A stretch of DNA of 64,000 bases, taken from positions 1-64,000 of the forward strand of contig JAIVFH010000075.1 of the NCBI GenBank assembly GCA_025765595.1. The letters run 5' to 3'. The number at the start of each line of letters is the position of its first letter. Positions within the stretch are counted from its first letter, which is position 1. The DNA comes from Obelidium mucronatum (Eukaryota; Chytridiomycota; Chytridiomycetes; Chytridiales; Chytriomycetaceae). Positions 48,167-61,795 of this stretch are shown piece after piece. The translations under genes and the position numbers were made by a program. The notes beneath the pieces were generated by a model. It was not told the origin of the DNA, searched no databases, and saw only the letters and a list, made by a program, of their open reading frames with translations.

Positions 48167-51100
48167 ATGTACTCGTTCCTGTGCGACCGCCGCCACGAGG
48201 CGTGCGGAATCCCCGGACAGGGCAGCGGCAGCAGCGGCGGCGCCACCGCGAACGCGAGCGCGGGCGCCGGCGCCAAGGAGGCGGACTGGCGCATGCGCGA
48301 GCGGCTCAAGACGGTGTCCGTGGCGCTCGTGCTGTGCCTGAACATCGGCATCGACCCGCCGGACGTGCTCAAGACGGCGCCGTGCGCAAAGACCGAGTGC
48401 TGGGTCGATCCGCTGTCGCTGCCGCCGCAGAAGGCGCTCGAGACCATCGGCAAGAACCTGCAGCAGCAGTACGAAGGTGGGTTGTGCCGGTGTGTTCCTA
48501 GCCACCTGCTGACTCCACCGCCCCAGTCTGGCAGCCGCGCTCGCGCTACAAGGCGCTGCTCGACCCCTCGTCTGACGAAACGAAAAAGACGTGCTTGTCC
48601 CTGCGCAAGAACGCAAAGGACGAACGCATTCTGTTCCACTACAACGGCCACGGCGTGCCGAAGCCAACGAAGGGGGGCGAGATTTGGGTCTTCAACAAAT
48701 CCTACACACAGTATCTGCCGTGTTCTATCTACGACATCCAGACGTGGCTCGGTTCTCCTTGCATCTATGTATTCGACTGGTAGCTCCCCCACTTTAGCAA
48801 TTAAGTACTAAATGCATTGCAAACACAAGCTCCAATGCGGGCAACATCCTTCTTGCCTTTGAACGGTTTTCCGATCAACGCGACGAAGAAGCAAGTCGGG
48901 CAGCTGCCGCCGCCGCAACGTCGACGGATGGACCGAGTGCGCCCCCGTATGTGTCAATGAAAGAATGCATTCTGTTGGTTGCTGTTGAGTGCACGTTATG
49001 TTTATTTTGGTTGGGGATTTTTTTACTGATGGATGTCCGCAGTGTGGTCCAACAGACACCTTACCCATGAATCCAGATCTACCTGCTGATTTATTCACTT
49101 GTTGTCTTACTACTCCAATCGAAATTGCTTTGCGTTGGTTCGTGTCTCAAAATCCACTGCTTCAAAATATCAACACCGATATGATCATGAAGATACCTGG
49201 ACAGCTCAATGACCGCAGAACTCCATTGGGAGAATTGAACTGGATCTTCACCGCCATCACTGACACGATCGCATGGAATATGCTGCCTCACGATCTGTTC
49301 AAAAAGTTGTTTCGACAAGATTTGATGGTCGCTGCACTCTTTCGAAACTTTTTGCTGGCCGAACGCATCATGCGCTATTATCACTGTACTCCTTTGTCTT
49401 CTCCGGTGCTTCCGTCTACCCATCAACATCCCTTATGGTCGTCGTGGGATTTGGCGGCTGAAATGTGCTTATACCAGCTACCCGATTTGCTAAAAGCCCC
49501 CAATACTGTGCAATATCAGCACTCGTCCTTCTTTTCGGAGCAATTGACAGCATTTGAAGTGTGGCTCTCAAAAGGGCCCATTGCAAAGTCCCATCCGGAG
49601 CAGCTTCCTATCGTGCTGCAAGTGCTTTTATCACAAGTACACCGCCTCCGTGCTCTTATGCTTCTCTCTCGGTTTCTTGATCTTGGTCCATGGTCTGTCA
49701 AATTGGCCTTATCCGTGGGGATTTTCCCCTATGTTCTCAAACTCCTTCAAAGTCCAGCCGCTGAACTTAAGCCAGTTCTTGTTTTCATATGGGCTAAAAT
49801 CCTTGCACTCGACAACTCTTGTCAGAACGATCTTCTCAAGGACAATGGCTTCACATACTTCATCAATATTCTGACTTCAATCAACAGTCCTAATATTATT
49901 CCGAATATGTCTGAACACCGAGCCATGTGCGCCTTCATTTTATCTGTATTTTGCCATGGATTCCGCTTTGCTCAGGAAGCGTGTCTCAAAAACGACCTCC
50001 TCCTTACCCTCTCCCTTCATTTAAATGATCCTGACCCGCTCCTGCGCCAATGGGCATCCATTTGTCTCGCCAAGACTATCGAAAACTACCCCCAAGCACG
50101 AGACCATTGCTTGAAGGAGAATCTGCACACCCGCATTCTCCATCTCCTGAATGACTCTTTTAGTGAAGTGCGAGCGGCCGCTGTGTTTGCCATCAACAGC
50201 CTTGTTCAAGATGTATTTCAAATCAGCGGGGGGAAGATTGTTGATCATCCCAAATACGTAATGGTGGTTGAGAACTGTGTCTGCGAAGCCATATTGCATG
50301 GACTAAGTGATGCAAGCCCCATTGTCCGCAAAGAGCTGGTGATACTATTATCTAGAGTTGCATCGGTGAACTTTGAAAAGTTAAAAAAGGCGGCTATTGA
50401 TACGATTCATGAAGAAGGGGGTGTTGTTGTTTCTTCGGACGAATCCGAGGCACAACAACAGCAACAACAGCAACATTCTGAAAACGGATGGCAGAACCAA
50501 CACCGTGTATACCAGTGTGTATACAAGGCTTTGTTAAGTTTGAGCGTGGATCCCTTCCCACTCATTGCGAGTTTGGGAAGCCATGTTCTGGATCGTATAC
50601 ACATTCCCTTGCTTCTTACAAACCAAGTCACCTTCAATGGTGGAACTGGAAGCGGAGTAGCAGGAAACGGAGGATATGCGGCTCCTTCTTCTATGGCTGC
50701 AGGGAAAGCAAGTACAGCGAGTATTTCTGGGTTGGCGGCACCAAGCGGATTGAACTCGCCCTTCAATGTCAATGCAACTATTCTCAAACGACAGAGTACT
50801 CACAACCAAAGCTCTGCCTCTTTGAACACGTTAGGTAGCAGTAGTAGTGGGGGTGCAACTGCGATCCCAAAGAGAAACACTCTGATTCATGTCGAAGGCG
50901 GCGGCGGACTTTATTCATCTTCAGTGGCGTCGAATGCTTCATCAAATGGAGGCGGCCTGAAAAGAAACAGCAGTTTTGTGAATCCGTTCAAGAGCTTGCA
51001 AGGTCTTGCGTCGTTGGTGACGTTCCCTAGTGTTGGGATGAATTTGTCATCTCAAGGAGGAGGTGGTGCAAGTGGCGGACAAAATGGAGATGAAGGCGGT

Positions 51101-52731
51101 GAACGCAAGTTTAACAATGAAAGAGATGCTGGCGAGCAGCAGAATCAGTATGAGAATTCGGCCGTTGGTGTTGGTGGAGGAGGGGTGAAAATGAACTTAG
51201 AAAAATGCATGAATGTGCATTTAATGAAGGATGGGGAGGGAAAAGTGGCGATTGAGTTGAGGAGTTGCTTTTATGATTTCAATTTGGAATATTTCAGGGA
51301 ACCGCAGATGAAGGTATTTGTTTCTGTTTTTTTTTTAGTTTCGAAGAAATTGAAACCTACAAAAATAATCACTCAAAAGGTTCCAGACGTGGATGACCCT
51401 GGAAGCACTCCTTTCAATCAGAAGTTGTGGAGATATCAGCAGAATGAAAAGTCTGCCAATAACAGTGTGCTGAAGAATCCAGAAATCACCTCCCAGCTCA
51501 AATTTGACCATCAAGTAAACTTTTTACACAGCGACAACAACCCTGGGACACATTTGTACTTTCATCCATTTGAACCGCATTTGTTGGGGGCGGACGATGC
51601 GGACGGTGTCATGTTGAGTATAATAGTTTGATATTTTTTATTGTTTTTTTAAACCCTCGTTTTCAGTGTTTACAATTGGGAGGACGGAAGTCGAATCAAT
51701 TGGTTTCGAAATTCAAACTCGGTGGGCACTAGAATCACATCTTTGCGATTCATTAATGAAAATGATGTGGCGTTGATTGTTACTGGCTCTGGTATCATCA
51801 TCATCTTGTGTTTTTCTTCGATTATTGTAACTTAACAAAAAATAATTTGCGAAAACAGATGAGGGGATGGTGCGAATCTACAAAAACTACACATCTCTAG
51901 AAAACTGTGAGATTGTTTCGGCCTGGAGAGCAGTGAATGAAAGCCTGCCAATCAGTCCACGGGCAGATTTAATTACAGATTGGCACCAGCAGACAGGATC
52001 GCTGCTGGTTGCTGGTGATTTAAGAATGATCCGAGTGTGGGATTTGGAGCGGGAATTGTGTGTTCTGGTAACACAAACTGGAGGATCCAAACACTTTTTT
52101 TTTTTTTAAAAATTCAATTTGCTTTAGGATATTGGCACAAAGTATCAGCAAGCTGTAACTTCGCTCACCAGTGAAAAAACTGAAGGAAACGTGTTGATTG
52201 CAGGATATGCTGATGGAATGTTGAATTTGTATGATAAGAGATTGCCAGCGAGAGAAAGTCTTGTCCACAGTTTTGGAGAGCACAACAGCCGAATTCTGCA
52301 GTGTCAATTCCAAAATGACGGGAAAGGAGATTACTATACACTTGTTTCTGGGGCTGTTGGAGGTGATGTTCGTATTTGGGATGTTCGGTCACCGAAACAA
52401 AGCGTACGTGTTATTGACGCTGTTCCTGCTGGAGTTCGCATGACGGCTCTTGCGATACATGAGGATGCTCCACTGTTTGCATGGTAAACAAAGTTTATTC
52501 CTTTGATTTAACTTGCTGACTTCCTGTTGTTTTTGCAGTGGTACAAATAGTGAATACATCCGAATCTTTAACGTGAATGGCCTGAATTTGAATACAATTC
52601 GTTATAATGATGGATTTTTGGGGCCAAGAATTGGACACGTGGGATGTTTAGCGTTTCACCCGTATCGCGATGTGTTGGCGGCTGGAACGACTGACAATGC
52701 TTCTCTCTCTTTGTTTTCTTCGCAACGTTAA
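48167..52731 (+). CDS. RPTOR: Raptor (TORC1 regulatory subunit, yeast Kog1 type)
   Basis: The N-terminus holds the Raptor conserved caspase-like domain: [56 protein letters not shown], then [18 protein letters not shown] across an intron, and [20 protein letters not shown]. Next come HEAT-like repeats (about 49.1-50.4 kb, e.g. [11 protein letters not shown] and [20 protein letters not shown]), a long low-complexity Gly/Ser/Asn linker (50.6-51.2 kb) with an [12 protein letters not shown] block, and C-terminal WD40 repeats (about 51.5-52.7 kb) such as [28 protein letters not shown] and [14 protein letters not shown]. Raptor recruits substrates to the TOR kinase. The first exon is extremely GC-rich; the remainder is not. 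Confidence 0.93.
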
Positions 52732-53112
52732 AAGCAAACAAATAATAAAAATACTTGCTGAGCGAATGTAGCACTTTACTTGACCAGAGTGGCGAAGTTT
52801 TTTACTTTGGGGTTGATTTTTTTTGTATTGGTCAAGTTAAAAAACAATCGGAAAACAAAGCAGCCTGTGAGTGTTCATCACCCCATCCCCACCACTACAC
52901 GCATCTGCCCACCAACAGCATGTCAGCAACAAGATACTGAAGAGAGTCTGCTGATGTGCTTTGATCGTCCCTTGATGGCTCCTGGGGCGCGAGATCGTCC
53001 CAAGTGCCAAGATGTCTTTGAAGAGGGATGCACTCAACTAACCACACAATTCAACCCCTATAGGCTCTTTAAATATCCTTTGTTCACTTTAAGAATCTTC
53101 AAATAATTAACG
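52732..53112. other. 5' region of the uL10 gene, no gene recognised
   Basis: About 380 bp between Raptor and uL10. It contains a C/A-rich tract (CCCCATCCCCACCACTACAC) and AT-rich sequence just before the uL10 start, both plausible for a strong ribosomal-protein promoter. A 108-codon open frame here has no protein-like features. Confidence 0.5.
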
Positions 53113-54060
53113 ATGTCAAAGGGAGACGGCCGCAACAAGAAGGAAGCTTACTTCGCCAAGCTTGAAACTCTCCTCGCAGAGTACCCATCCATCTTCATTG
53201 TCAACGTTGACAATGTCGGATCCAACCAAATGCACCAAATTCGTTTGGCTCTTCGTGGAGTCGGTGTCATTCTTATGGGAAAGAACACCATGGTCCGTAA
53301 GGTTCTCCGTGGAATCGTTGCCGACAAGCCAGAGTTTGCTAAGCTCTTGGAAGTCGTCAAGGGCAACGTTGGTTTCGTTTTCACCAAGGGAGACTTGAAG
53401 GATGTCCGTACCAAGATCTTGTCCAACCGTGTTGCTGCCCCTGCCAAGGCTGGAGCTCTTGCCCCAATTGATGTGTTTGTCCCAGCCGGAAACACTGGTA
53501 TGGAACCAGGAAAGACCTCCTTCTTCCAAGCTTTGGGTGTCCCAACCAAGATTGCTCGTGGTACCATTGAAATCGTCAGCGATGTCCACCTTATCAAGGC
53601 TGACACCAAGGTCGGAGCTTCCGAAGCTGCTCTTTTGAACATGTTGGGAATCTCTCCATTCACCTACGGATTGACTGTCACCCACGTTTGGGACCGTGAC
53701 ACCTTGTTTGCCCCAGCTGTCTTGGACGTTGACGCTGAAGTGTTCCTCACCCACCTTAAGGCTGGTATCCAGAACGTTGCTGCCTTGTCCCTCGGACTCG
53801 GAATCCCAACTGCTGCTTCCGTTCCACACTTGCTTATCAACGGATTCAAGAACGTTCTCGGAGTTGGTCTCGAAACCGAGTACTCCTTCGAGGCTGTTGA
53901 GCGTATCAAGGATGCCCTTGCCAACCCAACTGCCCACGCTGTTGCTGCCCCAGCTGCTGGAGCTGCTCCAGCTGCTGCCGCCGCTGCCCCAGCTGCTGCC
54001 AAGGAAGTTGAGAAGGAGGAGGAATCTGACGACGACATGGGTTTCGGTCTCTTTGACTAA
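53113..54060 (+). CDS. RPLP0: Ribosomal stalk protein uL10 (P0), 315 aa, intronless
   Basis: Single exon. It starts [20 protein letters not shown] and contains [56 protein letters not shown] and [20 protein letters not shown]. The tail is Ala/Pro-rich with the conserved acidic end [13 protein letters not shown], which binds elongation factors. P0 anchors P1/P2 dimers on the 60S GTPase centre. Codon use is strongly biased (GTC/GTT, CGT, AAG, TCC), as expected for a highly expressed gene. Its length equals the family's usual length. Confidence 0.98.
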   Translation: MSKGDGRNKKEAYFAKLETLLAEYPSIFIVNVDNVGSNQMHQIRLALRGVGVILMGKNTMVRKVLRGIVADKPEFAKLLEVVKGNVGFVFTKGDLKDVRTKILSNRVAAPAKAGALAPIDVFVPAGNTGMEPGKTSFFQALGVPTKIARGTIEIVSDVHLIKADTKVGASEAALLNMLGISPFTYGLTVTHVWDRDTLFAPAVLDVDAEVFLTHLKAGIQNVAALSLGLGIPTAASVPHLLINGFKNVLGVGLETEYSFEAVERIKDALANPTAHAVAAPAAGAAPAAAAAAPAAAKEVEKEEESDDDMGFGLFD

Positions 54061-54271
54061 ACGGTGTTTTGATTTACATCAGATGGATGGGTATTGTGAG
54101 TTGGAGTTGGGTTTTATATTGACCAATTGGCGAATAAAGTTTCCTTCTCACCAAATAGACTTTTGTGTGTGTGTGTGTGTACTTCACTTTATTATTAACG
54201 AATTCTTGCTGGACCCCAATATATTTAAAAATCCAATTTCGTTCCAGAAACACACAACCAATTAGAGACAT

Positions 54272-57200
54272 ATGTCTGCTGGTTCGCCCTCGTCCAACAA
54301 TGCGGGCGGAAGCGGCAATGGGAACAATGCAGGGTTTATGACAGGAATCGGAAGACTATGGAGTGGATCTGGCGAGAAGGACGGTGGCGGTGGTGGCGGT
54401 GCTGGCGGTGGTGGCGGGCAGCCTGGCGCCGGCGGCACGGCGTCGCGGCGGCCGCAGCGGGACCGGGCGGCGGCGCCAAGCAACAGCGGCGGCGGCACAC
54501 TGGGTGGTTCAGCCGCGGCGGGCGGCGGCGGCGGCGCAGGCACGGGCACGGGCACGGGGCGGCCTGCGCGCCAGCGGCCGCCGTCGACGTACATGAGCAG
54601 CACGGACGGGCCCGGCGCCAATGCGGGCGGCGGCGGCGGCGGCGGCTCGGGGTCCGGCCGCGAACGGCGCGAGCGGCCCGACCGCGACCTGTCGCTGGCG
54701 AGCCCCGGCGGTGGCCCGGGCGGCCCAGGCGGCGACCCCTCGCAGCAGTCGACCAAGGAGCGCGACATCCAGCGGCGCCACCAGTTTCGCCAGGAGCAGC
54801 TGCGGCTGCTGAGAGAGCGCGAGGAGCTGGAAGACGCCCCCACGTCCACAAGCGCCCCAAAGATTGCGATCGAGGATGCCCCCGTTAGCGTCGTGGTGAT
54901 TCCGGGCTATGGAAACGACGACGACTATGTCTTGGACTATTTAAGTGCCAGCAGTGGCGACGAGCAAGACAGCTCCTCAGCCAAAAGGGTTCGTTGCGTT
55001 TACTTACTCGTTCACTGTACTCAATCGTGTACTCAATGCGCTTGTCTTTATTAATTACCCAAACCAGGTGAAGCGGCCGCAAAGGCATACAAAGTTCTCC
55101 CCAAACCACAGGCAGGCTCCAACCAAACCTGCCATCAATCGACCAGGCGGAATGAAGAAGAAAAGGTGTGTGAATTGGTTCAGGGTCTTAGGGTTTTATC
55201 ATGTGAAGGCATACAAAATGGTTTCTAAATGAGATTTTTTCCCCCTGGTTAATTTCAGACTATCTGGCAACCGAATATCCTTTGACTTTAACCAAAAGCA
55301 GCAAAACGGCAAGAATTTACCAGCTTCCAGAAATCTTGGTGGAACACCATCTTCCGGCTTGCGGCCGCTGGCTGAACGTACACCTAGTTCCAGTTCAAGA
55401 AATGGCCGCCCTGGTCCCACCAGAGGATCTGAAAATGCCCGATCGCCTCGATCACCTGGTTCTAGTGAAGGTCCTTCAGAAGATGCTTTCTATGACGATA
55501 ATGAAGTTGGCTGGGACGACATTTATGAACCCGCGTCTCCAACGAATGTAACGTATTTAAAATGAAAATTAACTTGAACGAAAACTCACATCAAAACTAT
55601 CTACATGTAAAAAAAAAAAACAGGCTGGATCAGATAAGCTGACTCGCACAGCGTCTGCCCGGTCTGCCAACCGGCGGCCCCCAAACGATACTGTAAAGTC
55701 CATAGAAATTGACACATCTTTATCAGAAACATCCAATTCACTGTTATCTGATGTTTTGGGATCCCTCACACCTACTCCCACAGCAGCAGACGATAAAATG
55801 CCTGAAGACCGTGAAGGTCGTCGCGAGTGGTTGAAGCGAAGACAGCAGAAACGATTAAGCGGAGGAATCACAAACGAAATTGGAAAAGGACCAGACAGTC
55901 CTGGTCTCACTGTTGATGTGGCTGCAGTTAGTCCTGCCAGCATAACTGGGGAATTAAATGATCGCGAGCAGCGGCGGCAGGAATGGCTGAAACGTAAACA
56001 AGGCGGTGGTGGATCAGAATCGAGCGAGGCTCCGCTTGGTGGCGCTGACAGCTTGTCCTCCACCTCGTCGTCGTCGTCCCAATCTCTCAGTCCTACCAAT
56101 TCCAGCAGTGCTTATCGTCTCAGCAACCCGAGTCTTCCTACCGAGTTCTTACTGGCGTTGGATGCGGAAAAGAACGAAGCGAACCGATTGCGTCAACAAC
56201 TTGCTTCAAAGGAAAGCGAGCTCTCGAAACTCCGTCTTGAAAAAACGAGCGAAATCAAGCGAATGTCGTTGTTGAATGTATCAACAAACAACCAAGCCAT
56301 CAACCAGCTTGAAGTGTCCAACGAAGACTTGAAGGCGAAGCTTGAAGATATGGAGTTTCAAGCGGCTCAAATGAAGATGGAGCTAGAGAGCGTTAAAACC
56401 AGCTTGGAAAACGAAGTCAAATATCGCGCCGCCGAAAGGGATCAAGCCAAAGCCCAGATGGCAGCTGTAACCGGCGAGAGAGACGCTGCGTTGAAGGAGG
56501 CCGCTGGAAAGAGTGTTGTGCTGGGAAGTACGGAAATGATTGTGAACCAAACAACAAAAGAGCTGGCTGGATTAAAAAATCGGGAACGCGAGTTGACTGC
56601 AAAACTACAAGATCGGGAAGTTGTGCTCAAAAACCAAGTTCAAGCGTTGGCTGAGAGCGACGACAAGTTGAAGAGAGCGATGGCTGAAGTCCAAAACCGA
56701 AGCGCCATGATGCGAAACACGGAGGAGCGGTTGCGTGGACTCATTCAAGAGATGGGTAACGCGAGAGCCCGTGAAGCCGACTTTGTTCGGAAACTTCAGG
56801 AGAGTGAAGCGCGATTACAAGACTCTCAGTCTGCCTTGGAAGATTTCAAGAAAGTGTCTGCTGAAAATCTGTATCAAGCCAAGCAAGTTGAGGAATCGCT
56901 CCGTGTTGAAACCCGAGATTTGCAGAACCAGCTGAATCAAGTCATACACGGCTCGCGACTTCGAGATGAAGAAATCAAAAAGAACCGTGAATTGATTCAA
57001 GGAATGGCTGGTCGAATCGGCGCCATGGATCGAGAAATCGGGAATGCCAAGAACGCTATTAACGAACGCGATCAGCGAATCGGACAAATGTCCCGTGACT
57101 TGACGACGGCAGCCCAAAAAGAATCCGACCTGCTGCAGCAAATTGACCTTTTGAATCAATCTCATGGTGGTGAAATGGCTGCAGCATTGACGATAACTCA

Positions 57201-60200
57201 AAATCATCAGCGGGATTTGGAAAAGCTCAGAAAGGAGGCTAGCGATTTGAATGAGAAACTCAACAAGTCGATTTCTGTGAACAGAGAACTGGAATCCGTC
57301 AAAAGGGGTCTGGAAGAGACCATTGTTGGATTGAATGCTCGAATTACTTCTTTGGACAATGAATTGGGTGTCTCCCAGACCCTGGCCGATGAAACTGTAG
57401 TGAAAATTCGTCAGCTTTCGGATGAACTAGCGCGAGCCGCTGCATTGGAGCGGAAAATGATTGACGATCAGAAGCAGCAAGAAAGACGATACATGGAACT
57501 AGACAATGCTGCGCAACGGTTACTGGCCGACCGCGACATGTGGAGAAACCGATCGTCGGAGTTGGAAAAGTTGTTGGATCAGAGTCGTAGGGAAAACAAC
57601 GAGCTTGCTCTCATGAAGGAGGATCTTGAACGGGATTTGATGAAGGAAATTGCGGACCAGCAGGAACTCTTGGCGAATCATGTGTCAGAATCCAATCAAA
57701 CGGTTAGACTTTTGAAGGGAAATATCTCGAACGTTGAGATTAGTCTGGCTTCGATGAAGGCGCGTAGCGATGAGTTTGAGGCATTATCGACGGGTTTGCA
57801 AGCTAAGCTTGCAGCTTCAGTTCAAAATGAAAAGTACTTGTCCGAACAAATTCAAATCTTGAAGGAGGCTCGCGGTGGTGATATGGCTGCTGCTTTGGAA
57901 CGAACCGAAAACCACCAAAAAGAACTCCAAGCTGTCATTTCTGTAAGTTTTTTTTTATTGGGTTGAAAGAAAAAGAATACTAATACCGAGTATTAGGACC
58001 GCACTGCTTTAACTGCCAGATTGTCGGAGCTGGAAGTTGTTCTCCAGCATCTGGTCAGTGATCGAGACGGCTGGAAGGCTCGCTGGGAACAGCTTCAAAT
58101 TGAATTTGATACCATGGTAGCTGGAAACGTTGAGGCCACCAATCTCCTTCGCAAATCACTCGAGGACAGCATTGCTCAAGTGACTGCAAACCTCAAGCAG
58201 CTTCAGTCCGAAAAGGATGTGTTGGACTCCCAAAACGCCGACACAATCCAAACCTTGAAGAGCGAACTTGAAACGAGCCAAGGCCGTTGCATGGCCTTGG
58301 AACAAGATATCGTAAGGCTCAAGAAGGAGCTGTTTGATGCTCTCAACAACGACCACGAGGCTATAGTTTCGGACTTGAAATCTCAAATCGACACTCTCCG
58401 TGCCTCTGAAAACTTTTTGAATGACAAAATCGCAGAGTTACTCGGTTCCATCAAGAACAAGGAGAAGGAAAAGCTGGACATGCAAGCGAATATTGAAGAG
58501 CTTGAAGAAACCATTGATGAGTTGATGCTTGAACAAGATGCATCTGAAAAGAAGGTGTTGAAGCTTCAAGCGGCAGTTAAAAAGGCTAAGCAGGAGGTTG
58601 TTGATATTGAACGTACTACTGATGCCAGTATCACACACCTTCGTGATGAAGCGACGTTTGGGATTAAACGAGCACAGGATGAGTTCAATAGGACCTTATG
58701 GAACGTGCGGATGGAGTTGAATACACTGATTGCAGCGGTTACCCAGGTGGAAAGGGTTGAAGACGAAGGAGAAGCAATGAACAGCGCAGTGGATGTTGAC
58801 AGTATCTTCAAAGACATGCGTGTATGTAGGCAAAAGTCGTTGGAATGGATTGTGACAATGAATGTGGCAAAGGGTGAATCTGAGGCGTCTTCTCAGAACG
58901 CCAACATTTTGAAGAGTCAATTGTCATCACTGCAAAAGCAATTGAGTGATTCCAAGAAGGAAGTGGAAGATGTCATGTTCAAATTTGAAGAGACCAAAGA
59001 TGTTGATAATCGTCAGGTGAGAAGAAGAGTGTTAATTGGTTCTTTATTTTGGTCGTAACACAAGGAAAACCGCAACAGCGACAACAAATCAAGATTCTCG
59101 AACAACAGCTTGATAAAGCCAATAAATTGAAGGAAGCTGCGGAGAAAAAAGGTATGAATTTTTTTATTTTTGAAGAACGAATGTTTTTTTTATTCAACTT
59201 CCCCCCCGGTACAGCAATCTCAAGTACATCTGAAAGCGAAGAAATCATCCTTGCACTCCAACAAGAAATCATTTCCATCCGAGGAGAACTTGCCAAAAAG
59301 ACTGAAATACTCAAGAAAACCACACCCGCCGAAATCCAAGAGTTTCTAAAGACTGGCGAAGCCGAACTCCAAGATGCCAAGAACGCAACCTCTGCCGCCG
59401 AAAAGGAACTACGATCATTACAACGCAGCATTGCAGAATATGAAGGCTTGATTCAGAAACTTCAAACCGACTTTGAAGCCTTGGAGAAGCAATTCAACGA
59501 CAACCAGAAACAATCACAAGAGGAATCTGAAGCATCCAATGCGCTTGTGGAATCACTTAAAGCTCAATTGAAGGAGGAGAGGGAGAATTTGGTGGAAGCT
59601 CAAGATGCCATTGTAACATGCCAAAACATGATTCGGGATTTGGAGACTCTCCGAAACGAGATGGTGCTCAAATTTGAGAAGCAGCTTGACGAGAAGGATG
59701 AGACTTTAGGAAAACTGACTGCTGAATTGGATGATGCACATGGGGAGATTGATGAACTCAAATATGAGCTGGACGATGTTGAATCAAAGTTGCAGGCGTC
59801 AACAAACAACCACGAAGCGCTGGAAGCCAATTACCAGTCTGTGAAGGATGAGATTGATTTATTGAGGCATCAACGCCGAGAATCTTTGGAGGCTATGCAA
59901 TCCATGATTCAATCCCTCCAACTTCGCTTACAAGAAGAGCAAGAGGTCGTGGACTTGAATCAAGCAAAGTGGAACGAAGAACAAACGGCTCATTTGAAAC
60001 TTGTGGCTCAATTGGAAACAGATCTACAAGAAAAGGGTGTAGTCCTTCAGAAACTCACTTCTTCAGCCACAGCGTCTGCAGAGGAAATCAATGCGCTGAA
60101 ATCCAATATTGCTGCAATTACAATGCAGTTGGAAGAGAAGGAAACATTGTTTGCCCAAGCCACTGCCAAAATGACCAAAGAAATGGAAGAATCTCAAGCG

Positions 60201-61382
60201 GAAGTAACGCGGTTGAAGGAAGAGCTTGCGCAAGCGATTTCTGACAATGCTATACTTAAAACCAATCACGAAACTGAACTCGCGGCACTCAAAACGGAGG
60301 TCGCCCGACTTGAAGCGCAATTAAAAGCCAGCCAAGATCAATCAGCGGCTTCGTCATCCGAGTCCTCTGTGAAAGATGCTCACATTACAGAATTGAAGGC
60401 TAAGCTTGTCGAGGCCGACGAATCTCTGGCTGCTTTCAAGGCATCTGCAGAAAACGAACTTCAAGCTGTTAAGGGCTTGCTAAGGGAGTTGGAGGCGAAG
60501 CTGCAGCAGGTTCAAATCGACCTTGACGCGTCTCGGTCCGAACAAAAGAATCTGCTTGAGGAGTTGACGTCGTCCAAAGCAGTTATTGCTAGTTTGGAAT
60601 CCAATGTCAAGGAGTCGACCGATCGTCTGCAGCAGTTGCAATCAGAAAAACCTGCGGCAGCGGATGATTCTACTGGTACCACCACCAAAGATGCTGCTGC
60701 TGGTGAAGAAGTGGAAGCGTTGAAAGAAAATCTAGTGGCCGTTCGACAAACAGTGGAACAACTGGAACAGAAACTTTTGCAATCGGCGACTGAGCTCCAG
60801 GAAGTTGAAAGCCTTCGAACTATGCTAAATACCGCTCAATCGGAGGTGGATCGATTAAAAGCCGAGAAAGCTTCCACAACATCAACAACAACAACTGAAG
60901 ATTCAGAAATACCCAAACCAGCTGCAGCGGAACATGAAAATTGTGATACGGATTTGAAAGCTGCACTGGCTGACGTGACGCGACTACAGGATTTGATTGA
61001 AGAAACCAAGACGGCTCTGTCTGTGGAGCATGAAAAGGAGCGACAGGCTATAAAAGAGCAGCTGGAAAAAGCACTCAAAGAGAGGGATGCTCTGAAGGCT
61101 GAACTGTCTGCCTCGCATTCAAACGCTGAAGCTGATGCCAGCAAGAAAGCGGAGGAGCCGAAAGAAGAAACAACGACTGCCGAACAAAAGAAAGAGACGA
61201 TTAATGAGCAAGCACCAGCAGCGAAAGATGAGAATCCAGCAGCCGTTGATGGTGGTGCAACGCAAGATGCAACTTCACCAAGGAATTCCATTTCTGAAAA
61301 TGTATCCTCACCAACATCACCAACCGTACCGAGGAAGTCGTTGACGGGCAAACTATATGGATTAGTTATGGGTTCAAAATAA
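54272..61382 (+). CDS. Giant coiled-coil protein, 2227 aa, 7 exons
   Basis: Exons 54272-54988, 55068-55165, 55259-55547, 55624-57942, 57997-59016, 59079-59151 and 59215-61382 sum to an open 6684-nt frame. The N-terminal 200 residues are Gly/Ala/Arg-rich, encoded by a very GC-rich island. A disordered Ser/Pro/Arg segment follows, containing two similar short motifs, GRREWLKRRQQKR and RRQEWLKRKQGG. From about residue 500 the protein is almost continuous coiled coil to about 2100, then an Ala/Glu/Lys tail and the end KSLTGKLYGLVMGSK. No enzymatic domain is visible. Such proteins usually act as structural tethers (centrosome, basal body, Golgi or cortex); which applies here cannot be told. Confidence 0.8.
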
Positions 61383-61438
61383 AATGATAGACAAATACTG
61401 TGTAAAACTAGGTTGTGTATTTGATATTTTTTTTTGAA

Positions 61439-61754
61439 TCATCGAATGAATCCCTTTGAAGCCAGGACGCCAAAAGCACTCTTGACACCAAAATCCACCA
61501 TTTTCGAAACACTGTCTGAAGTACGGCCAATGAAGCCGACGTCTTGGAGCCGTCTATCCAAGAACTTTGCAGTTTCAACAAAATCAGGAGACTTGTCTTG
61601 GGTCATAAATAACTCTATATCCATAAAAAAAAGTAGGCAAAATTAGCGCATTCGCTACCGCCACTTGGTATAGTTTAGACTAACCGGTAGAAGTATATAC
61701 TCCAGCCAGAAGCGCGCGTTTGCTGTACCAGTTCATCTAAAAAAAACAAAAAAA

Positions 61755-61795
<41 letters not shown>

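Noticed and set aside
52780..53106. 108-codon open frame upstream of uL10
   Set aside because: No protein-like composition or homology is visible; the position fits the promoter/5' UTR.
53116..53937. 273-codon open frame antisense to uL10
   Set aside because: It is a codon-bias shadow of a highly expressed gene; its translation is low-complexity and has no domain.
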